A stretch of 5,358 nt of DNA, from positions 1-5,358 of the forward strand of contig QNBS01000183.1 in the NCBI GenBank assembly GCA_003644175.1, in the 5' to 3' direction. Below are positions 1 to 5,358 of the stretch, one piece after another. Each line of letters opens with the position of its first letter. The first letter of the stretch is position 1. The notes beneath the pieces are model-generated. The model saw nothing but the letters and a program-made list of their open reading frames with translations, searched no databases and was not told the DNA's origin. Source of the stretch: Planctomycetota bacterium (GTDB lineage: Bacteria > Planctomycetota > Phycisphaerae > Sedimentisphaerales > Anaerohalosphaeraceae). A program made the translations under genes and the position numbers.

Positions 1-1
1 C

Positions 2-970
2 GCTTACATACTGCTGCACGAAAAGAAAATTTCCAACCTTCGCGAGATGGTTCCACTGCTGGAAAAGATCGCCCAGACCGGCGCCGCCCTCCTCATCGTC
101 GCAGAAGACGTCGAAGGCGAGGCGCTTACCGCTCTGGTCATCAACCGGCTGCAGGGCGTGCTGAAAGTCTGTGCCGTAAAGGCGCCCGGCTTCGGCGACC
201 GCCGCAAGGCTATGCTGGAGGATATCGCCGTACTCACCGGCGCTCAGGTCATCACCGAGGACCTCGGCATCAAGCTGGAGAGTATCGAGCTTTCGCAATT
301 AGGCAAGGCCAACAAGATTATCGTCGGCAAGGACAACACCACAATAATCGAAGGCGCCGGCAGGAAAAAGGACGTTAAGAGCAGGTGCGACCAGATTCGC
401 AACCAGATCGAAAAGACCACCAGCGATTACGACCGCGAGAAGCTCCAGGAAAGATTAGCCAAGCTCACCGGCGGCGTTGCCGTCATCCATGCAGGCGCCG
501 CCACCGAGACGGAAATGAAGGAACGCAAGGACCTTCTCGAAGACGCACTGCACGCCACCAAGGCCGCCGTCCAGGAAGGCGTCGTCATCGGCGGCGGCGT
601 GGTTTTCCTCAGGGCGATCGCAGCCGTACAGAACGCTCGCTCAAAAGCCAGGGGCGACGAGAAGGTCGGCTTTGACATCACCTGCAACGCACTAAAGGCG
701 CCGACCCGCCAGATCGTGGACAACGGCGGCGAAGAAGGCGATGTCGTCGTCGCTCAACTCCTGGAAAAAAGCGGCAATACCGGATACGACGCCAACACCG
801 GCGAGTTTGTCGACATGTTCAAGGCCGGCATTATCGACCCGGCCAAGGTCGCAAAGACAGCGCTTCAAAACGCCGCGTCCGTGGCCGGCCTGATGCTGAC
901 AACGAATGTTATAGTCGCCGACCTCAAGGACGACGACGTCGAAAACGCCCGGAGCGGTGCTGTGATATAG
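2..970 (+). CDS. groEL: GroEL (Hsp60) chaperonin, C-terminal part, 5' truncated by window edge
   Basis: Group I chaperonin subunit that forms the cytoplasmic double-ring ATP-driven folding chamber with GroES. The frame is open from the first bases, so the ATG at 47 is internal. The visible 322 residues start at about E. coli residue 218 in the apical domain. Visible landmarks are KKISNLREM, the AEDVEGEAL helix and the [13 protein letters not shown] stretch. The substrate-binding hydrophobic positions (equivalents of L237, L259, V263 and V264) are conserved or conservatively replaced. Next come [16 protein letters not shown] and [13 protein letters not shown]. The equatorial [14 protein letters not shown] keeps the Asp equivalent to catalytic D398 (codon at 542-544), followed by the nucleotide-binding GGG. 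The end is [16 protein letters not shown] plus a short tail, ARSGAVI, without the usual Gly-Gly-Met repeats. GroES and the N-terminal third would lie upstream. Planctomycetes often carry several groEL copies, so this may be one paralogue. Family assignment is certain; paralogue type is not. Confidence 0.98.
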   Translation, partial: AYILLHEKKISNLREMVPLLEKIAQTGAALLIVAEDVEGEALTALVINRLQGVLKVCAVKAPGFGDRRKAMLEDIAVLTGAQVITEDLGIKLESIELSQLGKANKIIVGKDNTTIIEGAGRKKDVKSRCDQIRNQIEKTTSDYDREKLQERLAKLTGGVAVIHAGAATETEMKERKDLLEDALHATKAAVQEGVVIGGGVVFLRAIAAVQNARSKARGDEKVGFDITCNALKAPTRQIVDNGGEEGDVVVAQLLEKSGNTGYDANTGEFVDMFKAGIIDPAKVAKTALQNAASVAGLMLTTNVIVADLKDDDVENARSGAVI

Positions 971-982
971 ACTCCTTGAGTT

Positions 983-1046
983 GGAATGTCGAGTTGCGGG
1001 TGGTCGCAGAGGCGGCATTTTGGCGCCGTTCGTTACTCGACATTCC
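983..1046. repeat. Perfect 12-bp inverted repeat in the groEL-dnaJ gap
   Basis: GGAATGTCGAGT (983-994) is the exact reverse complement of ACTCGACATTCC (1035-1046). The two arms are separated by 40 nt. Inside the loop, CGGC (1013-1016) can pair with GCCG (1025-1028), giving a nested hairpin. In mRNA this would form a long stem-loop 12 nt after the groEL stop and 21 nt before the dnaJ start. No T-run follows the right arm, so it is not a standard rho-independent terminator. It does not match the CIRCE operator (TTAGCACTC-N9-GAGTGCTAA). It could be an mRNA processing or stability element, an attenuator, a protein-binding operator or a small palindromic mobile repeat; the sequence does not decide between these. 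Confidence 0.8.
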
Positions 1047-1054
1047 TGTTTGTG

Positions 1055-1060
1055 AGCAGG
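1055..1060 (+). promoter_or_regulatory. Shine-Dalgarno-like site for dnaJ
   Basis: AGCAGG lies 7 nt before the ATG at 1068, a suitable spacing. It supports this start, which also gives the canonical DnaJ N-terminus [12 protein letters not shown] see no convincing -35/-10 promoter in the 97-nt gap, so dnaJ may be read from a promoter upstream of groEL. Confidence 0.55.
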
Positions 1061-1067
1061 TATTTCT

Positions 1068-2213
1068 ATGGCCAAGCGCGACTACTACGAGGTTCTGGGA
1101 ACGGGCAGGAACGCCTCGCCCGACGAGATCAAGCGCAGTTATCGGCGCATGGCGATGAAGTACCACCCAGACAAGAATCCCGACAATAAAGAAGCCGAAA
1201 GCAAGTTCAAGGAGTGCGCCGAGGCCTACGAGGTGCTCAGCGATCCGGAGAAACGCAAACGCTACGATCAGTACGGACATGACGGCCTGCGCGGATTCGG
1301 AATGCACGACTATTCGCACATGAACGTAAGCGATATCGGCGATATCTTCGGTGATATGTTCGGCGATATGTTCGGCGATATTTTCGGCTCGCGCAGACGA
1401 CGCACAGCAGGTCCGCGCGCAGCAACACGCGGCTATGACCTGGAAACCGCCGTCGAACTTACCCTTGAGGAAATCGCCGCCGGCGCCGAAAAGACCATAG
1501 AGTTTACACGCCAGGACACATGCCCGTCATGTTCGGGGAGCCGCAGCGAAAAAGGCAGGAAGCCGAAGAAATGTCCGACCTGCAACGGCAGCGGCCAGGA
1601 ACAAAGAGCAGGGCTCGGCGGATTCTTCCAGATGGTCTCGACTTGCCGACAGTGTCGCGGAACCGGCCAGATCATCACCCACCCCTGCAAGAAGTGCAGA
1701 GGCGCCGGAACGGTGTCAAAAAAGAGAACCGTCAGCATCAAGATCCCCGCCGGCGTTCACGAAGGTCAGGGTGTACGAGTCGCCGGAGAAGGCGAGCCGG
1801 GACGATTCGGCGGTCCCAGAGGCGACCTGTACTGCTATGTGCGGACGAAAAAACACAATTTCCTCATACGCGACGGCAACGACCTCGTCTGCGTTGTGCC
1901 GATCAGCTTTACGCAGGCCGCATTAGGCGCCATGATAGACGTGCCGACGCTGAGCGGAAAAAGGCGGCTTAAAATTCCCGGCGGAACACAGCATGGCGCC
2001 GTTTTTAGAATCAGGGGCGAGGGACTGACGGATTTGCGGTCCGGCAGGAAAGGCGACGAGCGGGTGCATATCACCGTAGAGATTCCCAGGCGGCTAAGCG
2101 ACGGCCAGAAGAAGCTGCTGCGGGCATTCGCCGAGACAGAAGACAAAAGTGTCATGCCGGAGAGCAAAGGATTCTTTGAAAAATTGAAAAAGCAATTTGG
2201 TGGCCCAGGATGA
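1068..2213 (+). CDS. dnaJ: Chaperone protein DnaJ (Hsp40, class I)
   Basis: Cytoplasmic co-chaperone that delivers unfolded clients to DnaK and stimulates its ATPase. At 381 residues it is the usual family length. The J domain is at about 4-70 with HPD at 33-35. A short G/F-type linker (about 70-107) is dominated by four DIFG/DMFG units at 92-107. The zinc-binding domain has four CxxC pairs: C152/C155, C169/C172, C193/C196 and C207/C210. All eight cysteines are present, but the first CxxCxGxG motif ends in Arg instead of Gly (CPSCSGSR). Two client-binding C-terminal beta domains follow, with [19 protein letters not shown], the SFTQAALGA stretch, [10 protein letters not shown] and FRIRGEGL; a dimerisation tail ends the protein. 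A 97-nt gap with an inverted repeat separates it from groEL, and its stop overlaps the start of grpE by 4 nt, suggesting translational coupling. The full zinc domain separates it from the class II family member CbpA. Confidence 0.98.
   Translation: MAKRDYYEVLGTGRNASPDEIKRSYRRMAMKYHPDKNPDNKEAESKFKECAEAYEVLSDPEKRKRYDQYGHDGLRGFGMHDYSHMNVSDIGDIFGDMFGDMFGDIFGSRRRRTAGPRAATRGYDLETAVELTLEEIAAGAEKTIEFTRQDTCPSCSGSRSEKGRKPKKCPTCNGSGQEQRAGLGGFFQMVSTCRQCRGTGQIITHPCKKCRGAGTVSKKRTVSIKIPAGVHEGQGVRVAGEGEPGRFGGPRGDLYCYVRTKKHNFLIRDGNDLVCVVPISFTQAALGAMIDVPTLSGKRRLKIPGGTQHGAVFRIRGEGLTDLRSGRKGDERVHITVEIPRRLSDGQKKLLRAFAETEDKSVMPESKGFFEKLKKQFGGPG
1341..1388 (+). repeat. Four tandem 12-bp repeats encoding DIFG/DMFG units in DnaJ
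   Basis: Four head-to-tail 12-mers (gatatcttcggt, gatatgttcggc twice, gatattttcggc) encode [16 protein letters not shown] at DnaJ residues 92-107. The two middle copies are identical, as expected from recent duplication or slippage. A shorter half-unit (gatatcggc) precedes them. The DIF motif of the G/F region is known in DnaJ proteins as a regulatory segment near the J domain; the copy number here seems on the high side. Confidence 0.9.
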
Positions 2214-2803
2214 TGTCGAGAACTCCCGGAAAAAAGAAAGAACCGCAACAGGCGAACCTGTCGGGCGACGCCGCCGACAAGAAGATCGCCGAGCTTGAAG
2301 AGCAGCTCAAAACGATCACGGACGAAAAACAGGACCTGTTCGAGAAATTCCAGCGCGTAAGTGCCGACTATATCAATTATCAAAAACGCACCCCAAGGCA
2401 GATCGCCGATTCGGTGGCTTACGAGAAAAAAGCCATCATCCGCTCGATTCTTCCGACGCTGGACAATCTCGTTCATGCTATCGCCGGAGCCCGTGAACAC
2501 AACGCCGACGAAAGCGTCGTAAAGGGTATCGAGATGGTGCACGACCACATGCTCGACGCCCTCAAGGCCCACGGCGTCAAGCGGATCGTCGCCCTGGGCG
2601 AGCAGTTCGATCCGGTGGTGCACGAAGCCGTCATGCAGCGAAGCGAAGAGGACAAGCCCGACAATTACGTGCTGGAGGAATACCAGAACGGTTATATGCT
2701 GAACGACCGGGTCATTAGACCGGCAAAAGTAATCGTAAACAAACTGCCGCAAAAAGAGGCCCAGGAGCAAACACCCGACCGGCAAGTGGATTTAGAGGCC
2801 TAA
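2210..2803 (+). CDS. grpE: GrpE, nucleotide exchange factor for DnaK
   Basis: Cytoplasmic dimeric factor that releases ADP from DnaK and so completes the DnaK-DnaJ cycle. Its 197 residues are normal for the family. It has a charged, probably disordered N-terminus (1-22) and a long helix with coiled-coil character (about 23-60, [12 protein letters not shown] onward). The family core runs through NYQKR and [12 protein letters not shown] (80-91). The C-terminal beta domain has [20 protein letters not shown] (122-141) and [17 protein letters not shown] (159-175), matching the GrpE signature. The ATG at 2210 overlaps the dnaJ stop as ATGA. A second in-frame ATG at 2213 is equally possible and would remove one Met. 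AGGA touches the start codon and is too close to be a normal ribosome site, so translation probably depends on ribosomes finishing dnaJ. DnaK itself is not in the window. Confidence 0.97.
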   Translation: MMSRTPGKKKEPQQANLSGDAADKKIAELEEQLKTITDEKQDLFEKFQRVSADYINYQKRTPRQIADSVAYEKKAIIRSILPTLDNLVHAIAGAREHNADESVVKGIEMVHDHMLDALKAHGVKRIVALGEQFDPVVHEAVMQRSEEDKPDNYVLEEYQNGYMLNDRVIRPAKVIVNKLPQKEAQEQTPDRQVDLEA

Positions 2804-2821
2804 AAGAGGCGCCCCGATGAA

Positions 2822-2827
2822 AAGGAG
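2822..2827 (+). promoter_or_regulatory. Shine-Dalgarno site for the zinc-ribbon gene
   Basis: AAGGAG lies 9 nt before the ATG at 2837. It is the strongest ribosome site in the window and supports the start MPTYQYLC, which is typical of the FmdB family. The earlier ATG at 2818 overlaps this site and is out of frame. Confidence 0.75.
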
Positions 2828-2836
2828 AAGTAAGCA

Positions 2837-3166
2837 ATGCCGACATATCAGTATTTATGTGATAGCTGCGGGCATGAATTCGAGAGGTTTCAGTCGATAA
2901 AGGCCGGCCCCCTGCGAAAATGCCCCGAATGCAGCAAGATGCAGTTGAATCGACTCATAGGCGCAGGAGGCGCCGTCATCTTCAAGGGCAGCGGCTTCTA
3001 CCAGACCGACTACCCAACCGAAAGCAACAAGGAAGGCGAAAAAAACGCAAAACCAAAAACCGAAACCGAAACCAAAACCGAAACCAAAACAAAAACAAAA
3101 ACCCCCGACGCTTCAAAAGCAAAAACCGCAACCAAAAAAACACACGCAAAATCACACAAGGAATAA
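2837..3166 (+). CDS. FmdB-family zinc-ribbon protein with Lys/Thr-rich tail
   Basis: Small protein of 109 residues. Residues 1-59 match the FmdB-type zinc ribbon: MPTYQYLCDSCGHEFERFQS, a CPEC knuckle, then RLIGAGGAVIFKGSGFYQTDY. The predicted zinc ligands are C8, C11, C29 and C32. FmdB was first described as a putative regulator of an amidase/formamidase gene, but the molecular role of the family is not established and no function should be assumed. Residues 60-109 form a low-complexity, strongly basic tail. It includes eight consecutive Lys/Glu-Thr dipeptides (74-89) followed by Lys/Ala/Thr-rich sequence, which could bind nucleic acid or acidic partners (inference). It follows grpE by 33 nt on the same strand with its own good ribosome site, so it is probably the last gene of the same transcript. 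No signal peptide or membrane segment is visible. Confidence 0.9.
   Translation: MPTYQYLCDSCGHEFERFQSIKAGPLRKCPECSKMQLNRLIGAGGAVIFKGSGFYQTDYPTESNKEGEKNAKPKTETETKTETKTKTKTPDASKAKTATKKTHAKSHKE
3056..3103 (+). repeat. Eight tandem hexamers encoding the Xaa-Thr tail of the zinc-ribbon protein
   Basis: Eight 6-bp units of the form [a/g]aaac[c/a] encode KT or ET dipeptides at residues 74-89. The stretch contains no T on the plus strand and is almost entirely A and C, so it is prone to slippage. A change of one unit would keep the frame and alter tail length by two residues. Confidence 0.85.
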
Positions 3167-3203
3167 TATCAAATTTAGGTAATTAGAGCCGATTGACCGT
3201 TGA

Positions 3204-3237
3204 TGTCATTCCCGCGAAAGCGCCGAATCCAGAAAGC
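3204..3237. repeat. Degenerate copy of a CCCGCGAAAGCGGG-type dispersed repeat
   Basis: TGTCATTCCCGCGAAAGCG is followed by CCGAATCCAGAAAGC. From memory, the common form in many bacterial genomes reads TCATTCCCGCGAAAGCGGG followed by AATCCAG, a hairpin with the loop GAAA. Here the left arm and loop are intact, but the right arm has GCGCCGAAT instead of GCGGGAAT, so only CGC-GAAA-GCG plus ATTC/GAAT still pair. This suggests an old, decayed copy in the space between convergent genes. Confidence 0.55.
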
Positions 3238-3276
3238 TTATGGTTTAGTCAAGCTATCGAAATATCGGCGTTTTTT
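3217..3276 (+). terminator. Possible rho-independent terminator of the chaperone gene cluster
   Basis: CGCCGA (3221-3226) pairs perfectly with TCGGCG (3265-3270), which is directly followed by TTTTTT (3271-3276). The upstream AAAG (3217-3220) can extend the stem into the T-run using one G-U pair. Inside the 38-nt loop, AGCTT (3235-3239) can pair with AAGCT (3251-3255), bringing the arms together. Position, orientation and T-run fit a terminator for the plus-strand genes. The loop is long for a classical terminator, so this is tentative. On the opposite strand the T-run is only three bases, so I do not assign it to the convergent gene. Confidence 0.4.
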
Positions 3277-3287
3277 AACTGGAATTA

Positions 3288-5357
3288 TTATTGCCTGCGT
3301 CGCCACACACGCCGTCGTTGCGGCTGGGTTATCCTGACACTATCCCGGCCGGACACACATTCCCCCGTCGTCAACCTGCCGACAACAGTCAGCTCCACCG
3401 GGCCGTTACTTGAAACAGCAGCAACCAATGCGCCCTTATCAAACAACGCAAACACCTTTACTATACCATTATTTTCTCTTACAATCTGCGGCCCTGCCTT
3501 AATCTCGCCCGGATAGAGTGTAAATTCCCCGTCAATATCATTCTTTCCAATCCCTTCCGGCAGAGTTATAATCGCTGTCACTTTCCTGCCCCGGCTGTTA
3601 CGGTTAATCACCCGCGGCACTATATGCACATCAGCCTCTACCGGCCCGACAACAGTTACAACAACCTCATCCGGCTCAGACTCCTCGATCCCATCATAAA
3701 CAATCAACTCTATCAAATACTCGCCGGCCCCTAATTCAACCGTCGGATTAACACCTTCCGCAATCTGCTCATCGCCAATAAACCAAAAATACTCCAACTC
3801 GTCATCGTCGGCATCCATCGACCCCGAACCATCCAATTCAACTTCCGCTGTGTCTTCCTCACAAAGATACACCGTTTGACCATCCCCGGCATCCGCTATT
3901 GGTGCAATATTGACAAACTCATACGCTCCCATATCGAACTCCGGCTCATCGCCGTTGTTATCCACACCAGGATAATCCCACGGCCGGATATTGCCTTCGA
4001 TATCCTCATAAACCCCAGCGTCGGTCCCGGCGGTCCCGGCGTCTATGCACGGCGAACCGGGCTGCAAATGATAATCAAAAAAACCGTACTTGTAAATCCG
4101 TCGAATTTCTTCCTCGGAAAGCGCCCGGTCGTAGAGATGAACATCGTCGATAAGGCCCTCAAAGGGCGCCCCGAAGCTGCTAATGATAACGTCTGCGCCC
4201 GGCAGGGTATTAATCGCCGGGTTGGTGTTGGGGGGGGCCAACGTCTCCGGATTGCCGTCGACATATAATAACACGCCGGCCAGATCAGTGCCGTCGGAGA
4301 CTGCGGCCACATGACGCCACGTGCCGTTGGCAATTACGGTGGAGCCGACAATGGCGCCGCCGCCGAGTTCAAGTCGCAAACGGCCGAGAGAATCCACAGC
4401 GAACGTCCATCGACTGCCCGCAGGGGGGCCCATTCCCCAGTGCATGATCACGCCGGCGACGCCGGGCGTTGGCATCTTAATCCATGCGGCGCAGGTCCGC
4501 GGAGTCGAACCTGTGACGCCCTTGTAGCCGGTGATGCTTATGTATGTATCGGTCCCGTTGATATCCAGTGCTCCGCCGATTTTGCCGCCGGCGGGCCGCC
4601 ATTCCCCTCCGCCATAGAGCGCGCCATCGTTGCCGCCAAAACTATCATAGGCCGTGGCGCCGCTTTCTTCGTCAAGCTTCCAGTGAGAAATCATTCCCTC
4701 AATCGGCTCCCAGGGCTCATACCCGACAAAATACGGATCGGCATCAATATTACCCATCTGCCAGTTAAGCGTGTTGTCCGGTCCAACCACTATACCCGCC
4801 TGACCGCCTTGAACATCGCAATATGATACAGCACATGTGGATGGTTCGTAACGCATCCCATAACGATAATGTATACCGAGAACAACCGCTGGTCCCAGAG
4901 TTGCTTCATTACCCCATATTATACTATTATTCACTGTTAAATTACTTGACATACAGCAAATTCCCCCGCCATCACCTTCCGTTGAATTGCCGGCAATAGT
5001 ACTGTTGATTATCACAAGATCACTATTAAAGCAAAATAAACCACCGCCTCCGAGACTGTCGCTATATATTATATTACCTCTCCTCCCGAGGCACATATTA
5101 TTCGCAATTACGCAATTCTTAATTGTCAGTTGCGAACTCCAACTGCAAATTCCTCCGCCTGAAACTTCACCCTCAATTCCGCTCACCGAGTTGCCCTGAA
5201 CTACACAATTAGCGATAGTTATATCTGCGTTTTCACAATATATGCCCCCGCCGCCTCTTATCCACGACCTGTTACCTATCGCAGAATTATTCTTTATAAT
5301 ACAGTCTGTAATCACGGCAAAAGAACCATTCCCGCATGATATACCACCACCCCCAGC
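3288..5357 (-). CDS. Large secreted-type beta-helix / LamG-like / PKD repeat protein, N-terminus beyond window
   Basis: The frame is open to the right edge, so this is the C-terminal 689 residues. The GTG at 5315 lies inside a repeat rung and is not a real start. Domains in order: five or more parallel beta-helix rungs beginning GGG[IL] (about 4908-5357); a choice-of-anchor-Q-like first half, NSIIWGN to NIDADPYFV (about 4725-4931); a LamG/ConA-like domain from HWKLDE to GLIDDVHLYDRALSEEEI (about 4086-4694); the second half, DYHLQPGSPCIDAG to DMGAYEF (about 3915-4076); a PKD domain with ADAGDGQTV and LDGSGSMDADDD (about 3648-3908); and a beta-rich domain ending VELTVVGRL and DSVRI. The tail is Arg-rich (QRRRVWRRRQ). 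No LPxTG, PEP-CTERM or membrane anchor is visible at the C-terminus. Such proteins are usually exported and may bind or process polysaccharide; the substrate is unknown and no catalytic site is recognisable. It converges on the chaperone cluster, with 121 nt between stops. Confidence 0.9.
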   Translation of the reverse strand, partial: AGGGGISCGNGSFAVITDCIIKNNSAIGNRSWIRGGGGIYCENADITIANCVVQGNSVSGIEGEVSGGGICSWSSQLTIKNCVIANNMCLGRRGNIIYSDSLGGGGLFCFNSDLVIINSTIAGNSTEGDGGGICCMSSNLTVNNSIIWGNEATLGPAVVLGIHYRYGMRYEPSTCAVSYCDVQGGQAGIVVGPDNTLNWQMGNIDADPYFVGYEPWEPIEGMISHWKLDEESGATAYDSFGGNDGALYGGGEWRPAGGKIGGALDINGTDTYISITGYKGVTGSTPRTCAAWIKMPTPGVAGVIMHWGMGPPAGSRWTFAVDSLGRLRLELGGGAIVGSTVIANGTWRHVAAVSDGTDLAGVLLYVDGNPETLAPPNTNPAINTLPGADVIISSFGAPFEGLIDDVHLYDRALSEEEIRRIYKYGFFDYHLQPGSPCIDAGTAGTDAGVYEDIEGNIRPWDYPGVDNNGDEPEFDMGAYEFVNIAPIADAGDGQTVYLCEEDTAEVELDGSGSMDADDDELEYFWFIGDEQIAEGVNPTVELGAGEYLIELIVYDGIEESEPDEVVVTVVGPVEADVHIVPRVINRNSRGRKVTAIITLPEGIGKNDIDGEFTLYPGEIKAGPQIVRENNGIVKVFALFDKGALVAAVSSNGPVELTVVGRLTTGECVSGRDSVRITQPQRRRVWRRRQ
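4086..4694 (-). other. LamG/ConA-like domain segment with raised GC, inside the beta-helix protein gene
   Basis: This in-frame segment encodes about 203 residues of a jelly-roll domain. It opens with GMISHWKLDEESGATAYDS and GALDINGTDTYISI. The core has the strand TCAAWIKMP, then GTWRHVAAVSDG and LLYVDG, and it closes with GLIDDVHLYDRALSEEEI. It splits a region that normally reads DADP-FV directly into YHLQPGSPCIDAG. By hand count, positions 4141-4680 are about 62% GC, against about 43% for 4861-5280 and about 49% for 3421-3900 of the same gene. Domain boundaries and composition shift coincide, which suggests domain insertion. Confidence 0.75.
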
Positions 5358-5358
5358 C

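Noticed and set aside
47..49. ATG as the start of groEL
   Set aside because: The 15 codons before it ([15 protein letters not shown]) are standard GroEL sequence, so it is an internal Met of a truncated gene.
971..1067. CIRCE/HrcA operator or heat-shock promoter in the groEL-dnaJ gap
   Set aside because: The inverted repeat does not match CIRCE in arm sequence or spacing, and no -35/-10 pair with proper spacing is visible.
692..1319. Minus-strand open frames over the groEL end, the gap and the dnaJ start
   Set aside because: No family resemblance and no ribosome site seen; they run through conserved GroEL and DnaJ codons on the other strand.
1835..2785. 316-codon open frame on the minus strand across dnaJ and grpE
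   Set aside because: It is antisense to two certain genes, has no recognisable domain, and is explained by the codon bias of the overlapping genes.
2818..2902. Short open frame from the ATG at 2818
   Set aside because: It overlaps the ribosome site and start of the zinc-ribbon gene in another frame and encodes nothing recognisable.
3056..3103. CRISPR-like or regulatory direct repeats
   Set aside because: The hexamers have no spacers and lie in frame in a gene, encoding a low-complexity protein tail.
3876..4826. Plus-strand open frames opposite the beta-helix/LamG gene
   Set aside because: Compositional shadows of the GC-rich LamG segment; the minus-strand frame has clear domains throughout.
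5313..5315. GTG as start codon of the minus-strand protein
   Set aside because: The frame continues without a stop to the window edge and the upstream codons encode another GGGG-I-x-C rung, so this is an internal Val.

Overview
The window looks like a piece of a Gram-negative environmental bacterium, most likely from the Planctomycetota (Phycisphaerae/Sedimentisphaerales-like). That placement is an inference. It rests on a groEL-dnaJ-grpE gene order in place of the textbook hrcA-grpE-dnaK-dnaJ cluster, and on a large secreted-type protein that joins beta-helix rungs, a choice-of-anchor-Q-like region, a LamG/ConA-like domain and a PKD domain, a style common in that group. No rRNA, tRNA or other phylogenetic marker is present to settle it.

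Positions 2-3166 (plus strand) hold a compact protein-folding gene cluster. It contains the C-terminal 322 residues of a GroEL chaperonin (the 5' part lies outside the window), a complete class I DnaJ, a complete GrpE that overlaps dnaJ by 4 nt, and a small FmdB-type zinc-ribbon protein with a Lys/Thr-rich tail. The only sizeable gap is 97 nt between groEL and dnaJ, and it contains a perfect 12-bp inverted repeat. GroEL encloses and refolds client proteins. DnaJ and GrpE are the co-chaperone and nucleotide exchange factor of DnaK, which is not in the window. The role of the zinc-ribbon protein is unknown.

Positions 3167-3287 are a convergent intergenic region. It carries a degenerate copy of a widespread CCCGCGAAAGCGGG-type repeat and a possible rho-independent terminator facing the chaperone genes.

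Positions 3288-5357 (minus strand) hold the C-terminal 689 residues of a large, probably secreted, repeat protein whose N-terminus lies beyond the right edge. From N to C it has at least five Cys-containing beta-helix rungs, a choice-of-anchor-Q-like region that is split by a LamG/ConA-like domain, a PKD domain, a beta-rich C-terminal domain and an Arg-rich tail. The LamG segment is clearly GC-richer (about 62% by hand count) than the DNA on either side (about 43% and 49%), which suggests that the domain was inserted into the gene. This is the most notable feature of the window. I see no clearly new multi-gene system.
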